Positions 24,020 to 36,209 of a DNA stretch of 64,000 nucleotides are shown piece after piece. Numbering within the stretch: position 1 is the stretch's first letter; every line of letters starts with the position of its first letter. The translations under genes were made by a program, and so were the position numbers. The notes below the pieces were generated by a model that saw nothing but the letters and a program-made list of their open reading frames with translations, did no database searches and was not told the origin of the DNA. Source of the DNA: Rhizophlyctis rosea (taxonomy: Eukaryota > Chytridiomycota > Chytridiomycetes > Rhizophlyctidales > Rhizophlyctidaceae); NCBI GenBank assembly GCA_027596075.1, contig JADGJC010000147.1:1-64000 (forward strand), written 5' to 3'.

Positions 24020-25421
24020 ATGAAATCTACCGTTGCTTTGGGCCTTGCCCTCGTCGGTGCTGCCAATGCTCACTACTACATCAAGGACATTGACGGTTCG
24101 ACCGACTGTCTTCGTCCTCTTGTTCAATACGAGGGCAACTTCCCGGTCACTGGCAATGACATCGCTGTGAGTGTAATGCAGTTTCTGGCCTATCCTGACC
24201 AAGCGACTGGGCAAACTAATTCAATCAATTTCTTGATCGAACCCAGTCCAGCAAGATTGTCTGCGGTGCCAACCCAGCCTCAGCCAACCCAGCTTCCGGC
24301 ACATGTACCTACGCCGCCGGCTCAACCATGACCGTCACTTACGACTCTCAAGTCGGTCACCCCGGCCCTTGCCACGTTCATGCCTCGCAAGACGGCAAGA
24401 ACTGGGCTTTGATCTATGAAGATAATGTGGACACCAGCCCCCCGACAAACCCTAACCAGGGGTGGTGCAACAACCGCTTCACCAACGGACAGACTGTGTT
24501 CAAGTACAAGATTCCTGCACAACTTCCTGCAGGAAAGTGGGTATTCAGAATTGAGCATTTGGGTCTTCATGGTGCGGGGACGTCTGGAGGCGCGCAGTTC
24601 TATGTTCGTTGTGCTGATATTGTAAGTGAAAGCGGGCGAATGGGTTGATTTGTTCGGATTCCTTTTTGCTTTCAATAACATACTGGTTCAATTTACAGAA
24701 CATCACCGGCGGCGGCACCCAACTCCCCGGCCCCACCGCCCAATTCCCCGGCGACACATACACCCTAACCAACCCCGCCATCCTCTTCAACCCCTACCAA
24801 GGCAAAAATGCCCAATACCCAGACTTCGGTCCCGCCCTCGCATACAGCGGCTCTGGCGGTTCCACTCCCACCACCACCGCACCCACAACCACCACTCCCC
24901 CCACCACGACCCCCCCAACCACCACTACACCAGGCACAACGTGCAGGTGCAGTGCGCCGCTCGCGACTTCTACTTGTGCTGGTGGCGCCGTGGTGACTGC
25001 CAGGGGAACCTGCGTGAACTGTACCGGTGTGCAGCCTACTTCATTCCCTTGCCCAACTACTACTGCACCTGTCACCACCACGCCGGCTACTACTACCCCA
25101 GCCACGACGTGCACTTGCAGTGCCGTGACTGCGACTTCTACTTGTGCCAATGGCTCTGTTGCGACGGCTGTTGGACGATGCCAGGGTTGCACCCATGTTA
25201 CGCCTACCGCGTTCTCGTGCCCGACTACGGCGCCTGGTGGTGCGGCGCTTTATGGACAGTGTGGTGGGAAGAATTGGTGAGTGAGATGGAGTGTTTTAGG
25301 GATTCTTTGAGTATTTTTGGTTTCTGATCTACCTTCCTCGTTGTACAGGAGTGGCCCCACTACTTGTGCTCAGGGTACTTGCAAGTTCTCCAACGACTAC
25401 TACTCGCAGTGTTTGCCTTGA
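24020..25421 (+). CDS. AA9-type lytic polysaccharide monooxygenase with twin Cys modules and CBM1
   Basis: Exons are 24020-24166, 24247-24621, 24699-25276 and 25349-25421; 390 residues, all phases closing. The signal peptide ends in ANA, leaving His18 as the mature N-terminal residue of the copper histidine brace. The second brace histidine is His87 (GHPGPC). The outer sphere is complete: His157 (LGLHGAG), Gln166 and axial Tyr168 (GAQFYVRC). NITGGGTQLPG and NPAILFNPY match the AA9 C-terminal edge. After a Thr/Pro linker come two 37-residue six-cysteine modules with identical spacing, another Thr/Pro linker, then a CBM1 cellulose-binding domain (ALYGQCGGKNWSGPTTC) completed by the last exon. 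Expected role: secreted copper-dependent oxidative cleavage of cellulose or related glucans. AA9 is favoured over AA16-like families because of the LHxAG...GAQxYxxC block, but the first half is divergent, so substrate is open. Thr-Pro linkers suggest O-glycosylation. Confidence 0.88.
24942..25052 (+). repeat. Six-cysteine module, copy 1 (in LPMO)
   Basis: Encodes 37 residues with Cys spacing C-x1-C-x8-C-x11-C-x2-C-x9-C (CRCSAPLATSTC at its start). The copy at 25110-25220 has the same length and spacing. I do not recognise it as a named domain. Confidence 0.8.
25110..25220 (+). repeat. Six-cysteine module, copy 2 (in LPMO)
   Basis: Encodes 37 residues (CTCSAVTATSTC at its start) with Cys spacing identical to copy 1. 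The shared skeleton is CSAxxATSTCAxG, then TAxGxC and TxVxPTxFxC. The copies arose by internal duplication. Confidence 0.8.
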
Positions 25422-27465
25422 AAGCTTTCTTGATTCGGTCTCTGAATCGTTTGTACTTGTTCCACGTTAATCATATCATAGTTCCGGGCTGGTCCCGAAG
25501 TTCCTTGCCTCTGACCACAAGCAAAATGTTGGTTTGTAAAGGTTACTTCCAGGTGATTGGCTGGCATCGTTCCATTTTTCCAACTCGACAGCTACTGTTT
25601 CCTTTCGAAATATCCGAATATAAGTTCTTTGGCATTCCCTGAACAAGGCGAAAATCATATGTAGCATACTTCTCAGACCATGCCCCTCGCAGATTTCCAA
25701 TCTTTTCGATGCGTGTTCTGTTGCCTCAAAGCATTCTTTTTCAATGCAGTGCATGTCGATTGCAAAAATAGGATTTGGGTGCATGCGATGACCGTTACAA
25801 TCGGACTTGACCAGGAAGAGGAAGTATAGACGAGACCTGATTCAGAAGCTTTCGGCAATTACTTGCCCGTCAAACTTCAATCGCTTGTAGTAATGACAAG
25901 GCCTTACCAAATACTCGCTCATGGGACTTTCATATCCATCAGTCCTCCTGAGTTCCAACTATTTCTGCCATCCAGGATGCTCGAAAACCATTTCCTCAAT
26001 GCTCCACCACTTCTGCTGTCTGTTGTTGCTCATGACCGCATTACTGGGTTCCAGCTTTGGTACGGTTTGCTTTTTTGCTCCAGGAGCTGCATCATTGTCC
26101 AACCAGAACAGCATAATGTGACAGCAACTTCTACCCGACAAGCCGCAATGTATAAGGGGGAGGAGATAACCTAACGAAGGATAGTAAACGTCCACCTGGC
26201 ATGGTGTAGCGGCATTAAGGCCATGAGTAATTGTCAGACTCTGTCTTGAATCAAAAAAGTATTGACAGATAAATCATATGAGTTGAAAGCCTCACTTCCG
26301 GGGACTTTCCTCCCTTTCGCGGTCGCGGGGACGACTTAATCCAGTCAGACTTCAAGCCGGCTCACCCACATCAATGCGAGACTTCCTTGAGGTTACTTGA
26401 TGAGACTTACATATAGAAGCGACCACTTCTGCTAATTTCACTTCTCAATCATACCCTACACCACTTTAAATTGGGATTGCTAATGGTGCTAGGGTGCTGA
26501 GGCGGATTTCGGTTTTTGCCAACTGGCAGGTCGTTCTTGCAGTTTTCCAATCAAGTTCACGATCAGCGCGACTTTGCGCCCTTGATGCGTTCAAAGATGA
26601 CCCCGCTGGAGAGTTGGCATTGGAGGCATGCGGGGGCGGATGCGCGATCTGATTGGATCATGCATTGCCCACTTTGGTGCTGCATTCCCTCCTGAACGTT
26701 CATGCAAACTAGGTTTGGTGTCGACTCCCACTGCAACAAGTTGGAGATGCGCGAGGGTCGTCCGCCAAAGTCAGAAGATACAATAAAAAAAGTACGAAGG
26801 GGACCACGATGACGTACAAGCTTCCCGCAAATCTTGCTGTTCATTGGCATCATTGCTCATTACCATGGAGCGTGCAAGAGTCGAAAGCATTTACAGAACG
26901 GTGTGGATGCCATTGATGTTCGGAACGTCAAAAAGACGCAGACACAGCGCGGCCATTTACCCATCTACTCAGCAATTCGGACGCATGGTGCTCTATTATA
27001 CACTACCCTGTCCGTATCATGTATTGCCTGGTGAATTACAAAAGAAAGTCAACTAGTGGTGACATACGTACAGTAAACATCACAGAGGGAAGATAAAATA
27101 TAATCAGCATTATGTACAATTGATGGAATGCATGCGGTGCTCTTTGTCGTAGAACGAAACCATTCCTTCCTCACCCCATCCCGTATCTGTAAGCGTTATG
27201 TTTTCCGACCCATTTATCCTATGTATAGCCTAGATGCGCTCAACGCCACCTGGAGGAGCAAAGCATCAAGTTCCAAGTCAGCTAATGACGAAACAATCTA
27301 CTCTGCACCCAGCATGCGACGATACAAACCTTAATACCCACTTCACACCCCTCCCCCAACCCGCCCTCCACCCCCCCTCTCCAATCTTGCTCTCATCAAC
27401 CCCCAAAACCCGCTTCCAAAACGCATCCGTATCGTCCTCTCCACCTGCATACACGTTTCCAAAGG
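25422..27465. other. Gene-poor interval
   Basis: About 2.0 kb with no supportable gene. The last stretch (roughly 27236-27465) may carry a frame-shifted extension of the uncertain minus-strand gene next to it. Confidence 0.5.
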
Positions 27466-28060
27466 TTATGCTCTTGACGGGTGTAACGCCGGCCCCTTGC
27501 CCTTCAAATCCACTTTACCAACAACGCTCGCGACAGCAGCCGCGAAGTCTGCGCCGCCGTCAATGACGACGACACCTTCTAGCGGCGACAGGTGGTAGGA
27601 GGATGGGAGAGCGGGAATGGGGGAGGCGGTTGATTCGGGAGAGTTTGGTGGAGAGAGTGTTGATGTTCTGGCGCGGTTCCAGGACCAGTAGTCTACGAGG
27701 GTGATGGTGACGGGGATGAGAAGAGGGATGAATTGTTCTACAGACATTTGGAGGGTGGGTGTGGGTATGGGGTTCGGGATGGGGTGGAGGTGGGGTCAGG
27801 ATATAGTAGATGGGAGTGTTGTGCAGGACCCAGAGGATTTGACGTTTACGAGGGTATATGGGTCGTTGCGGGGTCTCTGGCGTGAATGAGCGGAACAATG
27901 TACGTTTTACCGTGTTGACGTAGGTGTTGCAAATGTACGCAACAGGATCGGCCCAAAGAGAGGGGAGCGTGAGAGCGAGAGCAAGAGAAGAGGAGAATAA
28001 TGAGGCGTTGAAAGGACTCTCAGTCTTCCTATATACTGGACTACATAGATAGGTGTGCAA
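27466..28060 (-). CDS. Uncertain two-exon gene, product not recognised
   Basis: The minus strand shows the C-ending codon bias of nearby genes over 27466-27747. This encodes an N-terminal hydrophobic stretch (QFIPLLIPVTITLVDYWSW), a Ser/Pro-rich segment and VVVIDGGADFAAAVASVVG. It may start at the ATG at 27747. Alternatively an upstream exon (28060-27850, containing DPVAYICNTYVNTVKRTLF) is spliced through a GTAAAC...CTGTAG intron to base 27737, giving 160 residues. The frame stops at 27466, but one added base in the GGGG run near 27496 would continue it through GVTPVKSITFGNVYAGGEDD and WKRVLGVDESKIGEGGW to about 27300. So this is either a short protein or a frame-shifted longer one. The hydrophobic segment suggests membrane attachment. 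No family was recognised. Confidence 0.4.
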
Positions 28061-30766
28061 GACGGAAGAATGCTCTCATCCCAAAAGATGGGAAGACAGG
28101 TCCTCCTCATCCAATGCGCCAAGGTTTACAGCCCTTCTCTCTTCCCGTCCCTTTTGATGGACCCCGCCTCCGGAGGTGGTTCCGACTTCCAACGATGGCG
28201 GGAGGCCCGTGTCATGATTGTTTGGATGTGCGTTGAGACCGACAAGAGATATAGTCGCACGTGGGAGCAACGGCAGGTTGAGCTAAAGCGCAGCAAGCCT
28301 CGCGGGCCAATTGATCGTAACAATGTAAATGGCGGTGTTGGTAGGCACAGTCATCAACGTATCGAAAATGGAAACAGTGCCCTTTGGTGGTGAAAAGGTC
28401 CTGTTGGGGTTGAATAACACACGTGTGGTTGTGTGCGACCGACTGGACGAGATGTGGCTTGACAAAGGTCAGGCCCGGGCCAGATTGCGTCAGCCACACA
28501 CCCTCCACTCCCTCGCGCAACGTACTCCCGATTTCTGCCGCAACTGCCTTTTCCACTCTACAATATTCTGCTAGAAGTGACACTCCATCCATGCTCTCGA
28601 TGCAGGTTGGACAACGTCCGCCGAAGTGTGTACGCAGGAATGTGCATTCATGCAAGTATTTAACTCTCATCCCGCAAATTAGTTAGACTTGTCATAAATG
28701 TGATCTCATTCATTTCCCATCACTCTTGATGAGACTTGGCATGAGTTGACTCCATAGTCGGCTTCTGAATATACCTACGCAATTCTCAAGCGGACCTCTG
28801 CAAGCGCAAGCGGAGGGAACTACGTACGCGGTGTGTCATCTGATGAGGAAACCAACCATTTCAACAGATTCTTCACAGGAATGTTATGCCCAATATAAGA
28901 TCTGCGGTGGCGATCATGTAAGCAACAACAATATTGGCTTTGGTGGCAAAAAGAACCACTGAGACGGCTGTAAAGTTGGACCAAAGCGGTACAGAGAAAA
29001 TCTGGGCCTTCACCACAAGCATGGCCTTCTCGTATCCTGCAAGGAACCAGACTCAAATGAATGGTCCACGTTCACTGCAGATTGAAGGGCGGCATGAAGC
29101 GGTATTGCACATAGTGGGGAGCTCGAGGCTCAAAATCCTGCTCACCGTCGTGGGCTTCATCATTACGATCATTTCAACAGATAGCTTCAGTGAGTTTGCA
29201 GGGAACTTGGAGAGTGCTTGTGACGACTTCCAAGTGTGCAGCCATTGGTGAAATACGCCTCCATTTTTAGCCGGAATATCCGATGGCGCATCACAGTACG
29301 AATGAACTCACGACATCATCATATTGTGCATGTTTGAGTCGTTCTCGTAAATGTTTTCTCATCGTCAACATTCGGCATGCAACTTCCATGTACACAAAAA
29401 ACAGTTGGTTTGATGACCGACTACGAACCCTTTATGGATCAGCTGCACATTGTTAAGAAACTGCAGCTTAGCTTTTCCATGGCACACCTCAATCAACTGG
29501 ATGTTGGGTCCATGCATGGTTTCCGAGTTGCCAAAAAGGAGTATCTTCCGGGCTATGAATCATTCCGCCCAATTGTAAAATCGGCCCGGGTGGAGTTGCA
29601 GTTTGTGCCGCCCAGTGCTTTATTGACATGATTCATTCAAAACAACCCACCTACATCATCTAATCGAACGGATGCGCAAAAAGCAATGCAGGAATTGTTG
29701 CGCGATTGGATTGCCAATGTCCGTTTCACCGTGACAAGGTTCAGAAGGTCCAAATTGTGTTTCCGGGCGGTGCCCAAATCCGGCAGTGATCATCTATAGC
29801 TGCAAGTGTGGTGAGGCATTCAAGTATTCCTATCATGACCCAAAATTCCATTTGCCTAGATACGAGCAGAGACTCGGTTGCAGGGTTCTCTTGTTCCAAG
29901 GCCTATCCGACCATCACTACGATTTGTATGTTCGAGGGTCAAGGCTGAGGACTCCCAAACCACCAACCCGATTTTGTGCATAACCGTAAATAAACATCTT
30001 TGAATTGCATAATTCCATCAACGGACGCAAGGCATGCATTTCGGTGCAACGCCAAATGGTAGCCCATTCAAAGTGCTTCATTAAAGCTTCCGCGATCGGC
30101 ACCTTTTCCGGTTTGCTTCTTGGTCATTGCTTGCTTGTGGAACGTAGCGGACTTCGCGGAAAAGACAACAAATGCCAGGTGCAAAGTAGTCAGACCTCGG
30201 AAATTGTCTAAACCACTGCATTCATATTATTTCATACCAATTGAGCCATTAGGTGCTATTCTCCGGTAACGTTCTATGTATTTCATCCATCAGCTTTGCA
30301 GAATGATTGGCGCCTTGAACTAGAAAATCGGATGATCACTAATCAACTGTTTCCGTCTTTGCGATTTGCGAGTAGTGGTTCGGCGATATGCGTGACTGGT
30401 AGGAAAAGAGTCGCTTTGTTGCGGAGCCTCATTTACAAAACAAAAGTAACAAGGTTGATTTGGAGTTCTGATGCGATAATTTGCTCTCCTCCACTCCAGG
30501 AAACAGATCATCCTATGTGTCAACGCTGATCACCACAAGGGCAACAGTTGCGCGATTGTTGAAGACTTGGATGACCATACCAACAATGTGCAGCTTCTGC
30601 TTTTTAGACATTCTGGTTTTCGTTACATCCAAACACTTACATATACAACAAGAAAGTATACAATCCACCAGATGGCCGAAATGCTGCGCAAATCCAAATC
30701 TCACCCTTCCCACCTATCACCCGACCTTTCAAGTTGCCATTGCATGCGGATATCACCAATGAATTC
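28061..30766. other. Gene-poor interval
   Basis: About 2.7 kb. A 152-residue minus-strand open frame at 28212-28670 has no recognisable domain and is within chance expectation. Nothing else was recognised. Confidence 0.5.
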
Positions 30767-32433
30767 TCACTCGTCTTCTGGGTCCTCGCGCTTCCCTCCA
30801 CCCTCCACACTCTCCGCACCACTGCTCTCCTCCACGTCCCCACCGTCTTCCATAGTCTGAGACTCGACTTCGCCAACCCCATTACGGTCCGCCCAAGAAG
30901 GCACATCAACCACGATCGCAGCAGCTGAGTAATAGAATTCCGTCCCCGGTTCATTCCCATACGTCATGTACGATCCTGCAACTTGACTGGTCCCAATGAC
31001 GGGCACACACCAGACAATGTCATCGTTATCGTGGCGACCGACGTTAATGACTTCTTCAATTTCTCTGTAGTTGCGCCTTTCGAGTGTGTGCCACGATGCC
31101 TATGGAAGGGAAAATCACGTCAGGCGAGTGTTAGTTTTCGAACGTGGAACTGAAAAGAATAATGGGGGAGGGGGAGGAAAAGTTCAGTGACGTACCCTGA
31201 CAGCGTGCAATCCATCACCGACATAGGTTCCACGATCCTGATACTTTGACAAATCGACTCCTTTCTCACCCCCTTCCTCATCAGAACCCTCATCCTCCGA
31301 CCCTGACCTGCTCAAATCCTCATCAAAAATATAGACAGGACAGAGCGAGGCATTCAATCCCAATTCCCCCATACATTGCCAAATCGTCATGTCCACACCC
31401 TTGAGCATAGCCTCAATCTTGTCGCAAAACCCTTCCGATGTGTGGGGGTAGACGTGTTGACAGCCGAATCCGAGGCGTCCGCCTTTGGGCATGAAGTTGT
31501 GCAAGGATAGGAGGGTTTTGGTCATGTTGTAGAGGGGGAGGGTGGAGGGGGTGATAGTGCTTAGAGGGGACTGAGTGGGGTTGATGAAGAGGTTGTATGT
31601 GAGGGTGAGGCGGTGACCAGATGTGACTGGTTGGATGGAGTGTTCGCAGTCGGAGTAGAAAGCTGCCCAGCGGAGGGCCCTTGTTCTGGCACTGCTGCTG
31701 GCTTGCTTGGGGTCTGTGTCATGATCCTCCCTTTCGGCCCCATCTCCACCACTGTCAACTTCCATGTTGGACTCATCACCTTGCCGCATCTCCTCAGCCC
31801 AATCAAAGTCCACAGCCTTATTCTTTTGCTTCACAACCAACTTCCCCCCATCAAACTTTACCGGCAAGCACACAACCAAGCTTCCAAACATCTGTCCGCC
31901 AACCGGGGTGTCGACATGGGCTTTAAAGTGGCCACCTTCTCCATACGCATTGAGTTTGTAGAGTTGCGCTCTGATGGAGCTGTGCGTGGGCATCATGAGG
32001 GTGCGGACCTCTTCGAGAATGCCATGGTACGACAGATCGAAGCTTGTGGCGAATTGGGAAGGCTCGATTTTGAGTGCGGTGCGGTAGGTTGGGTCGTAGA
32101 CTTTGTCTCCACCGCGACCGAAACTGGCGGTTCCAGAGATGGAGAGGATGGGTTTTAGAGCAGCTGTAATGAGGAAGTGAGGCTAATGAGGAGGCATGTT
32201 TCTTTGTGACCGAGAAATAGAGCAGTGTTCTCACCTTTAGCATCGCCCTCAATGGGCAGCACCAAGCTACCGGCCGTACCATCGCCGTTATTGTACCAGA
32301 TTGTAGTCGGTGTAGTCTTTGGAGGATATACTGTTCCACCGCAGCAGAAAGTAGACTTCACACCGTGCGCGGCTTGCGTGAAGCTCTCGAACAATACTTC
32401 GGTGCTCTTGTCGGCAAGGGATTTGACTGACAT
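30767..32433 (-). CDS. 2-oxoglutarate/Fe(II)-dependent oxygenase (prolyl-4-hydroxylase-like)
   Basis: Exons on the minus strand are 32433-32235, 32163-31196 and 31099-30767, 499 residues; introns of 71 and 96 bases close in phase. There is no signal peptide, so it is probably cytosolic or nuclear. The double-stranded beta-helix core includes AQLYKLNAYGEGGHFKAHVD with the iron ligands His149 and Asp151, MFGSLVVCLPVKFDGGKLVV, and WAAFYSDCEHSIQPVTSGHR with distal His241 and the 2-oxoglutarate-binding Arg251. An acidic insert (about 190-226) splits the core, and the C-terminus is Glu/Gly-rich and disordered. This is a widespread group of uncharacterised fungal, protist and bacterial oxygenases; all catalytic residues are present. 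Substrate is unknown, with protein hydroxylation an inference from fold only. The start was set at 32433 because the upstream in-frame ATG lacks coding character. Confidence 0.88.
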
Positions 32434-35400
32434 CGTCGTGGCTACAAAGACGTGATTGGTGGAGGGAAAGTTTCGAATAGCGAATAAAAGGATGGCGATG
32501 GCTGGGAGGGGCCCTCTGTTTATGTACACCGGGTCAAATATTTGTCGGTCCTGTCAATCTTTGGGGAAATCTGTCGGGCATCTCGTCACTGCTACAACAT
32601 ATGGCTTGGTGACTGTGGCAGTTCCAAAATGCACTGCAAACTTTTGTCCCAATATCACCAAAAATGTCCCAAGACATTGTCCCTATTTCTTTTGACAAAG
32701 AAGGTCGGACATTGAACTCCACTATGGTTGACCCCACGAATGACTCTTGGAAACTTGCAAGTTGACATTGGACCATAAATGATGTACACAGCAGTATGAA
32801 GTAATGTTTTTGGCACAAGACTCGCAAGCGACATTGACAACTGCTCCACGTTTCACTGAACTCAATCTTGGCGGATGTGCAGACGCATGCACGCCGGGCA
32901 ATCGCTTGACATGCCTTTTCTCTTTCACTGCTTGTGCTGCATCACAATGGGGACCTTGCACCACACATTCCGAAACGGCTTTCAGAAGACGTCGGCTGCT
33001 CATGGCTTTGGTATTGCATATTGCATCAACCATATCTGGGGTGTCGGTGATACAATTCGTTTTACGACACTTCAATAATTGGATAGCTCCTGCGTCACCT
33101 GTCCGCCGCATCATTCCTTGCGTTGCGACATCAGATGAAGACAGGGCTCCAGCGCAAAATTGCAACTGAGTAGAGTTCACAAAAAAGAACAGCAGTGGAC
33201 GTTCACAAATCCGTCGTTCGACGCTGCGAAGTAGGTTCCGGATGGTAAAACCTGATCGTAGCATACGATTCCCAACTCGTTGCGCCGGAGTCATTGTTCC
33301 AAAGGGGCCAAGATTTTCACTGCTAACATCAATTCATCAATGGAGCTCGTAGTATGAATCTCTCTTCATGAACCCAGCAGCGACCCAAGTTTGACTTCCC
33401 TGCTATTGTGCATGTGTTGTGTCGATTTTGCTCTCTGCAACCGAATCATAAATTTTCTGGATCGGTAACAGCACCTGTAAGTTGTGCAGACTACTTCACG
33501 AGCATCGGTGGACGTATCTCATGACGCTGTCTCCAACTGAAGAACATCGCCGGATGACCATCCTGCTCGTTCAAATGATAGCACGTTCCATTCTGAGCAT
33601 CTCTTTTTCCAGCGACACGTCCATCTGCCATTGCTTTCAACAAGAGCATTGCAGACCGATTGCTCCGTTCTTCTCTAATGAGTTCGATACTTCTTGCATC
33701 TGCCATTTCATCTGGCAAGAGACGTCCTGGTAGTGCAACACTGCCTACGTCGCATCAGGTACTTCAGGTGCTTGGTTTACTCACTTTGTGCCACGATGAT
33801 TCTACCAATCAACGGGTTTTGTCTCGCTACCCATACTGACAAAGAACCTTCATTCTGAATGTACAACGAAAAATGAAATGTGTGAATTGCCTTTACTAAC
33901 CTGGACTTGGACGACTTACAAAGCCAAGTCAGTCATATCATGGGTGGACATCAATTCATTGTGAGATTGCCGATTGAACTAAGTTGTGAGTTTCAAGCTG
34001 CCTTTGTAAAAGGAGTGGAGGTTCTGAATGGAATAAAAGAAGGAGGGTCTATGTACCTTAAACTTAGATGGTTACGCGGAGCGCATATACACTTCCAAGA
34101 CAATTGATGCCTTGAAGGTACGCGACTATCATTCCAAATTCAGACGGTCAAATAATCCTGAAGGCTTGGAGCTCTCGACCTCATCAGCCCATCATTATGG
34201 CCCAGTCATAAGGAAATGATGAACAAATCTGGCTGTGATAGTTCCTGAATCTTTGGATTCCGTACAAATTGCCTCTATTACAATGAAGGTCATGCGGGAA
34301 GGGCATCCCCTTGGGCTCGTTGATTGTTGTTGGATGGCAAAAACGTAACTTGCTGCAAACAGCTAGAACCCGGAAAACTTTGGTCTTTCCAGAAGCTGCC
34401 CCGGCCCGGCGGGTTTCACCGAGAGCTATCAGCGGCCATGGGTACGCTATTTCCAAACCTTGATCTGACGCCATTGTACAGTGAAGCATACTTTACTGAG
34501 TTCACTGTCCACCGACCGGCTTCAAATTCTTTATGTATCCCAAAGACAAGGGCGGCTTGAGTAGCTTCCAAAAAGGGTTGCGATCCCGAATTTGAGCGGA
34601 GGACGACAACTGGATGTTTCATGGACTTCAAATGCGGTAGCATCTTCCCTGGCCTCATTCATTGCTCGCCCGCCTTTTGGCTTTTCTCACTGGGCTTTGA
34701 CTCCCAAATGTACTCCTCTCAAGTGTTTCGGGGGTCACTTTCCACCAACGAGGTTGCTTCGTCTACATGCTTCATAATCCTTAATATACAAAAACGATTC
34801 GGACTCCGATGATGCAACGAGGGACGTGAGCGAGACGCGGAGTGGACACGCCCCCACGCTCCTGTATCCTCAAAGTTGAGCTGATTAATAATTGAGCTAA
34901 GATCATGCTCGTTCGGCATGGCCTTATTCAACCGACGCTTCGGCAATCAGCGAAAGATCAAGTCTTCGTGTTGCTCAAGTAGTGCAATCAATGTTGGAAT
35001 GATAGCCATAATGACGACCAAGCTGTTTTCCGTGCATTGGCGTTGTTCGCCCCATCTTTTTTTAGTGGATCGTTTCAGTATCACCACGGTCCGTCTGATG
35101 GTTGACTTCGCGATGCGTCACGCCAGGACGAAGAAAAAGGTATGATGTGAGACATGTCGAGTGGAGGAGAGGAGAGACTTGGATAATGACCCAACAAGCT
35201 CTGCTCATGAGTCATCAGAGGATGTTTTGTACCGACCTGCAGCCGCATGGTATCGTTTACAAGATCCAGAAGCCAATGTTTTTGTTACTTTGACAGTCTC
35301 TGGATGTTGTCCATGACTAAAAAGAACATTCTTTCGCAATTCGAATCCCAGTACGTCAGAAAAGGAATGGGTATCAGGCGTACAGAAACTGTAGGGAGGT

Positions 35401-36209
35401 TGGTGAGGCCTTGGGACTTGGCTCACTCAGTTACTCTGCTCTTCATGTCCCAGATGATCCTATCCTATTTGGCATTTCGTATTCGTCCCGGCTATTGACC
35501 CGAAGGCAAAAAGGGATGGGATCAAAGATGACATCAAGGACTGCATCAGTGGCATTCGATGGAACAATTTAACTTACACACGAACGGCCCGCCACCTTAA
35601 CGGCAATTTTTCGAAAAAGGCCGGAATCGTCGCACTTCGAATGTTCAAGCGTCAATGAAGCTCAGAACCTTGCACCTGCCCCTGACTGAGTACTGTCAAC
35701 CTCGAAATGCAATATGTGGCGGTGGCACTTTGGAAAAAATGGGCGGTGCAGGAAGATTTTGGCGATCCCGAACGCTACTGTACAGTCCATCGTCCAAGCA
35801 TATCGCATCTCTGTGGTATGGCGCTGAGGCAAAATTGGCAAAGCTTCTGCCACTAGATGCGTCTGATGCCCATTTTGCAACAACTTTGCACTGCAGGCGG
35901 GAGTATTTCTGATGACCTTCTAAATGGGCAAGTGTGCCTCAACCGCGCCAGATAGTATGCAACGGGCCATCCGAGCTTTATGGTCTTTGCTTTTTGAGCA
36001 TATTGCCAAGACTCCAAATGCGACCATGATTGGGCAAATGGCAAGATGCTCCGCATTGAGGTGGCGAAAAAACAACAGCCTGTTACCAGAGCAAATTACA
36101 TCAGAAACCGATGCGACCATCAATTATACCGTATGATATATTAATACTGTTCATCTACTATAACATTAAAACAAATATCATAGAACACCAACGCCCTCCT
36201 TCCCACTCC
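32434..36209. other. Gene-poor interval
   Basis: About 3.8 kb between two minus-strand genes. It holds the promoter of the oxygenase gene at its left edge and the 3' end of the CHR gene at its right edge. No other gene, tRNA or repeat was recognised. Confidence 0.5.

Noticed and set aside
24626..25327. 233-residue His/Pro-rich plus-strand open frame over the LPMO
   Set aside because: Out-of-frame reading of the Thr/Pro linkers; it crosses the intron acceptor and has no domain.
28212..28670. 152-residue minus-strand open frame
   Set aside because: Cys/His-rich in places but without a spaced pattern; chance length, and the codon bias is not like nearby genes.
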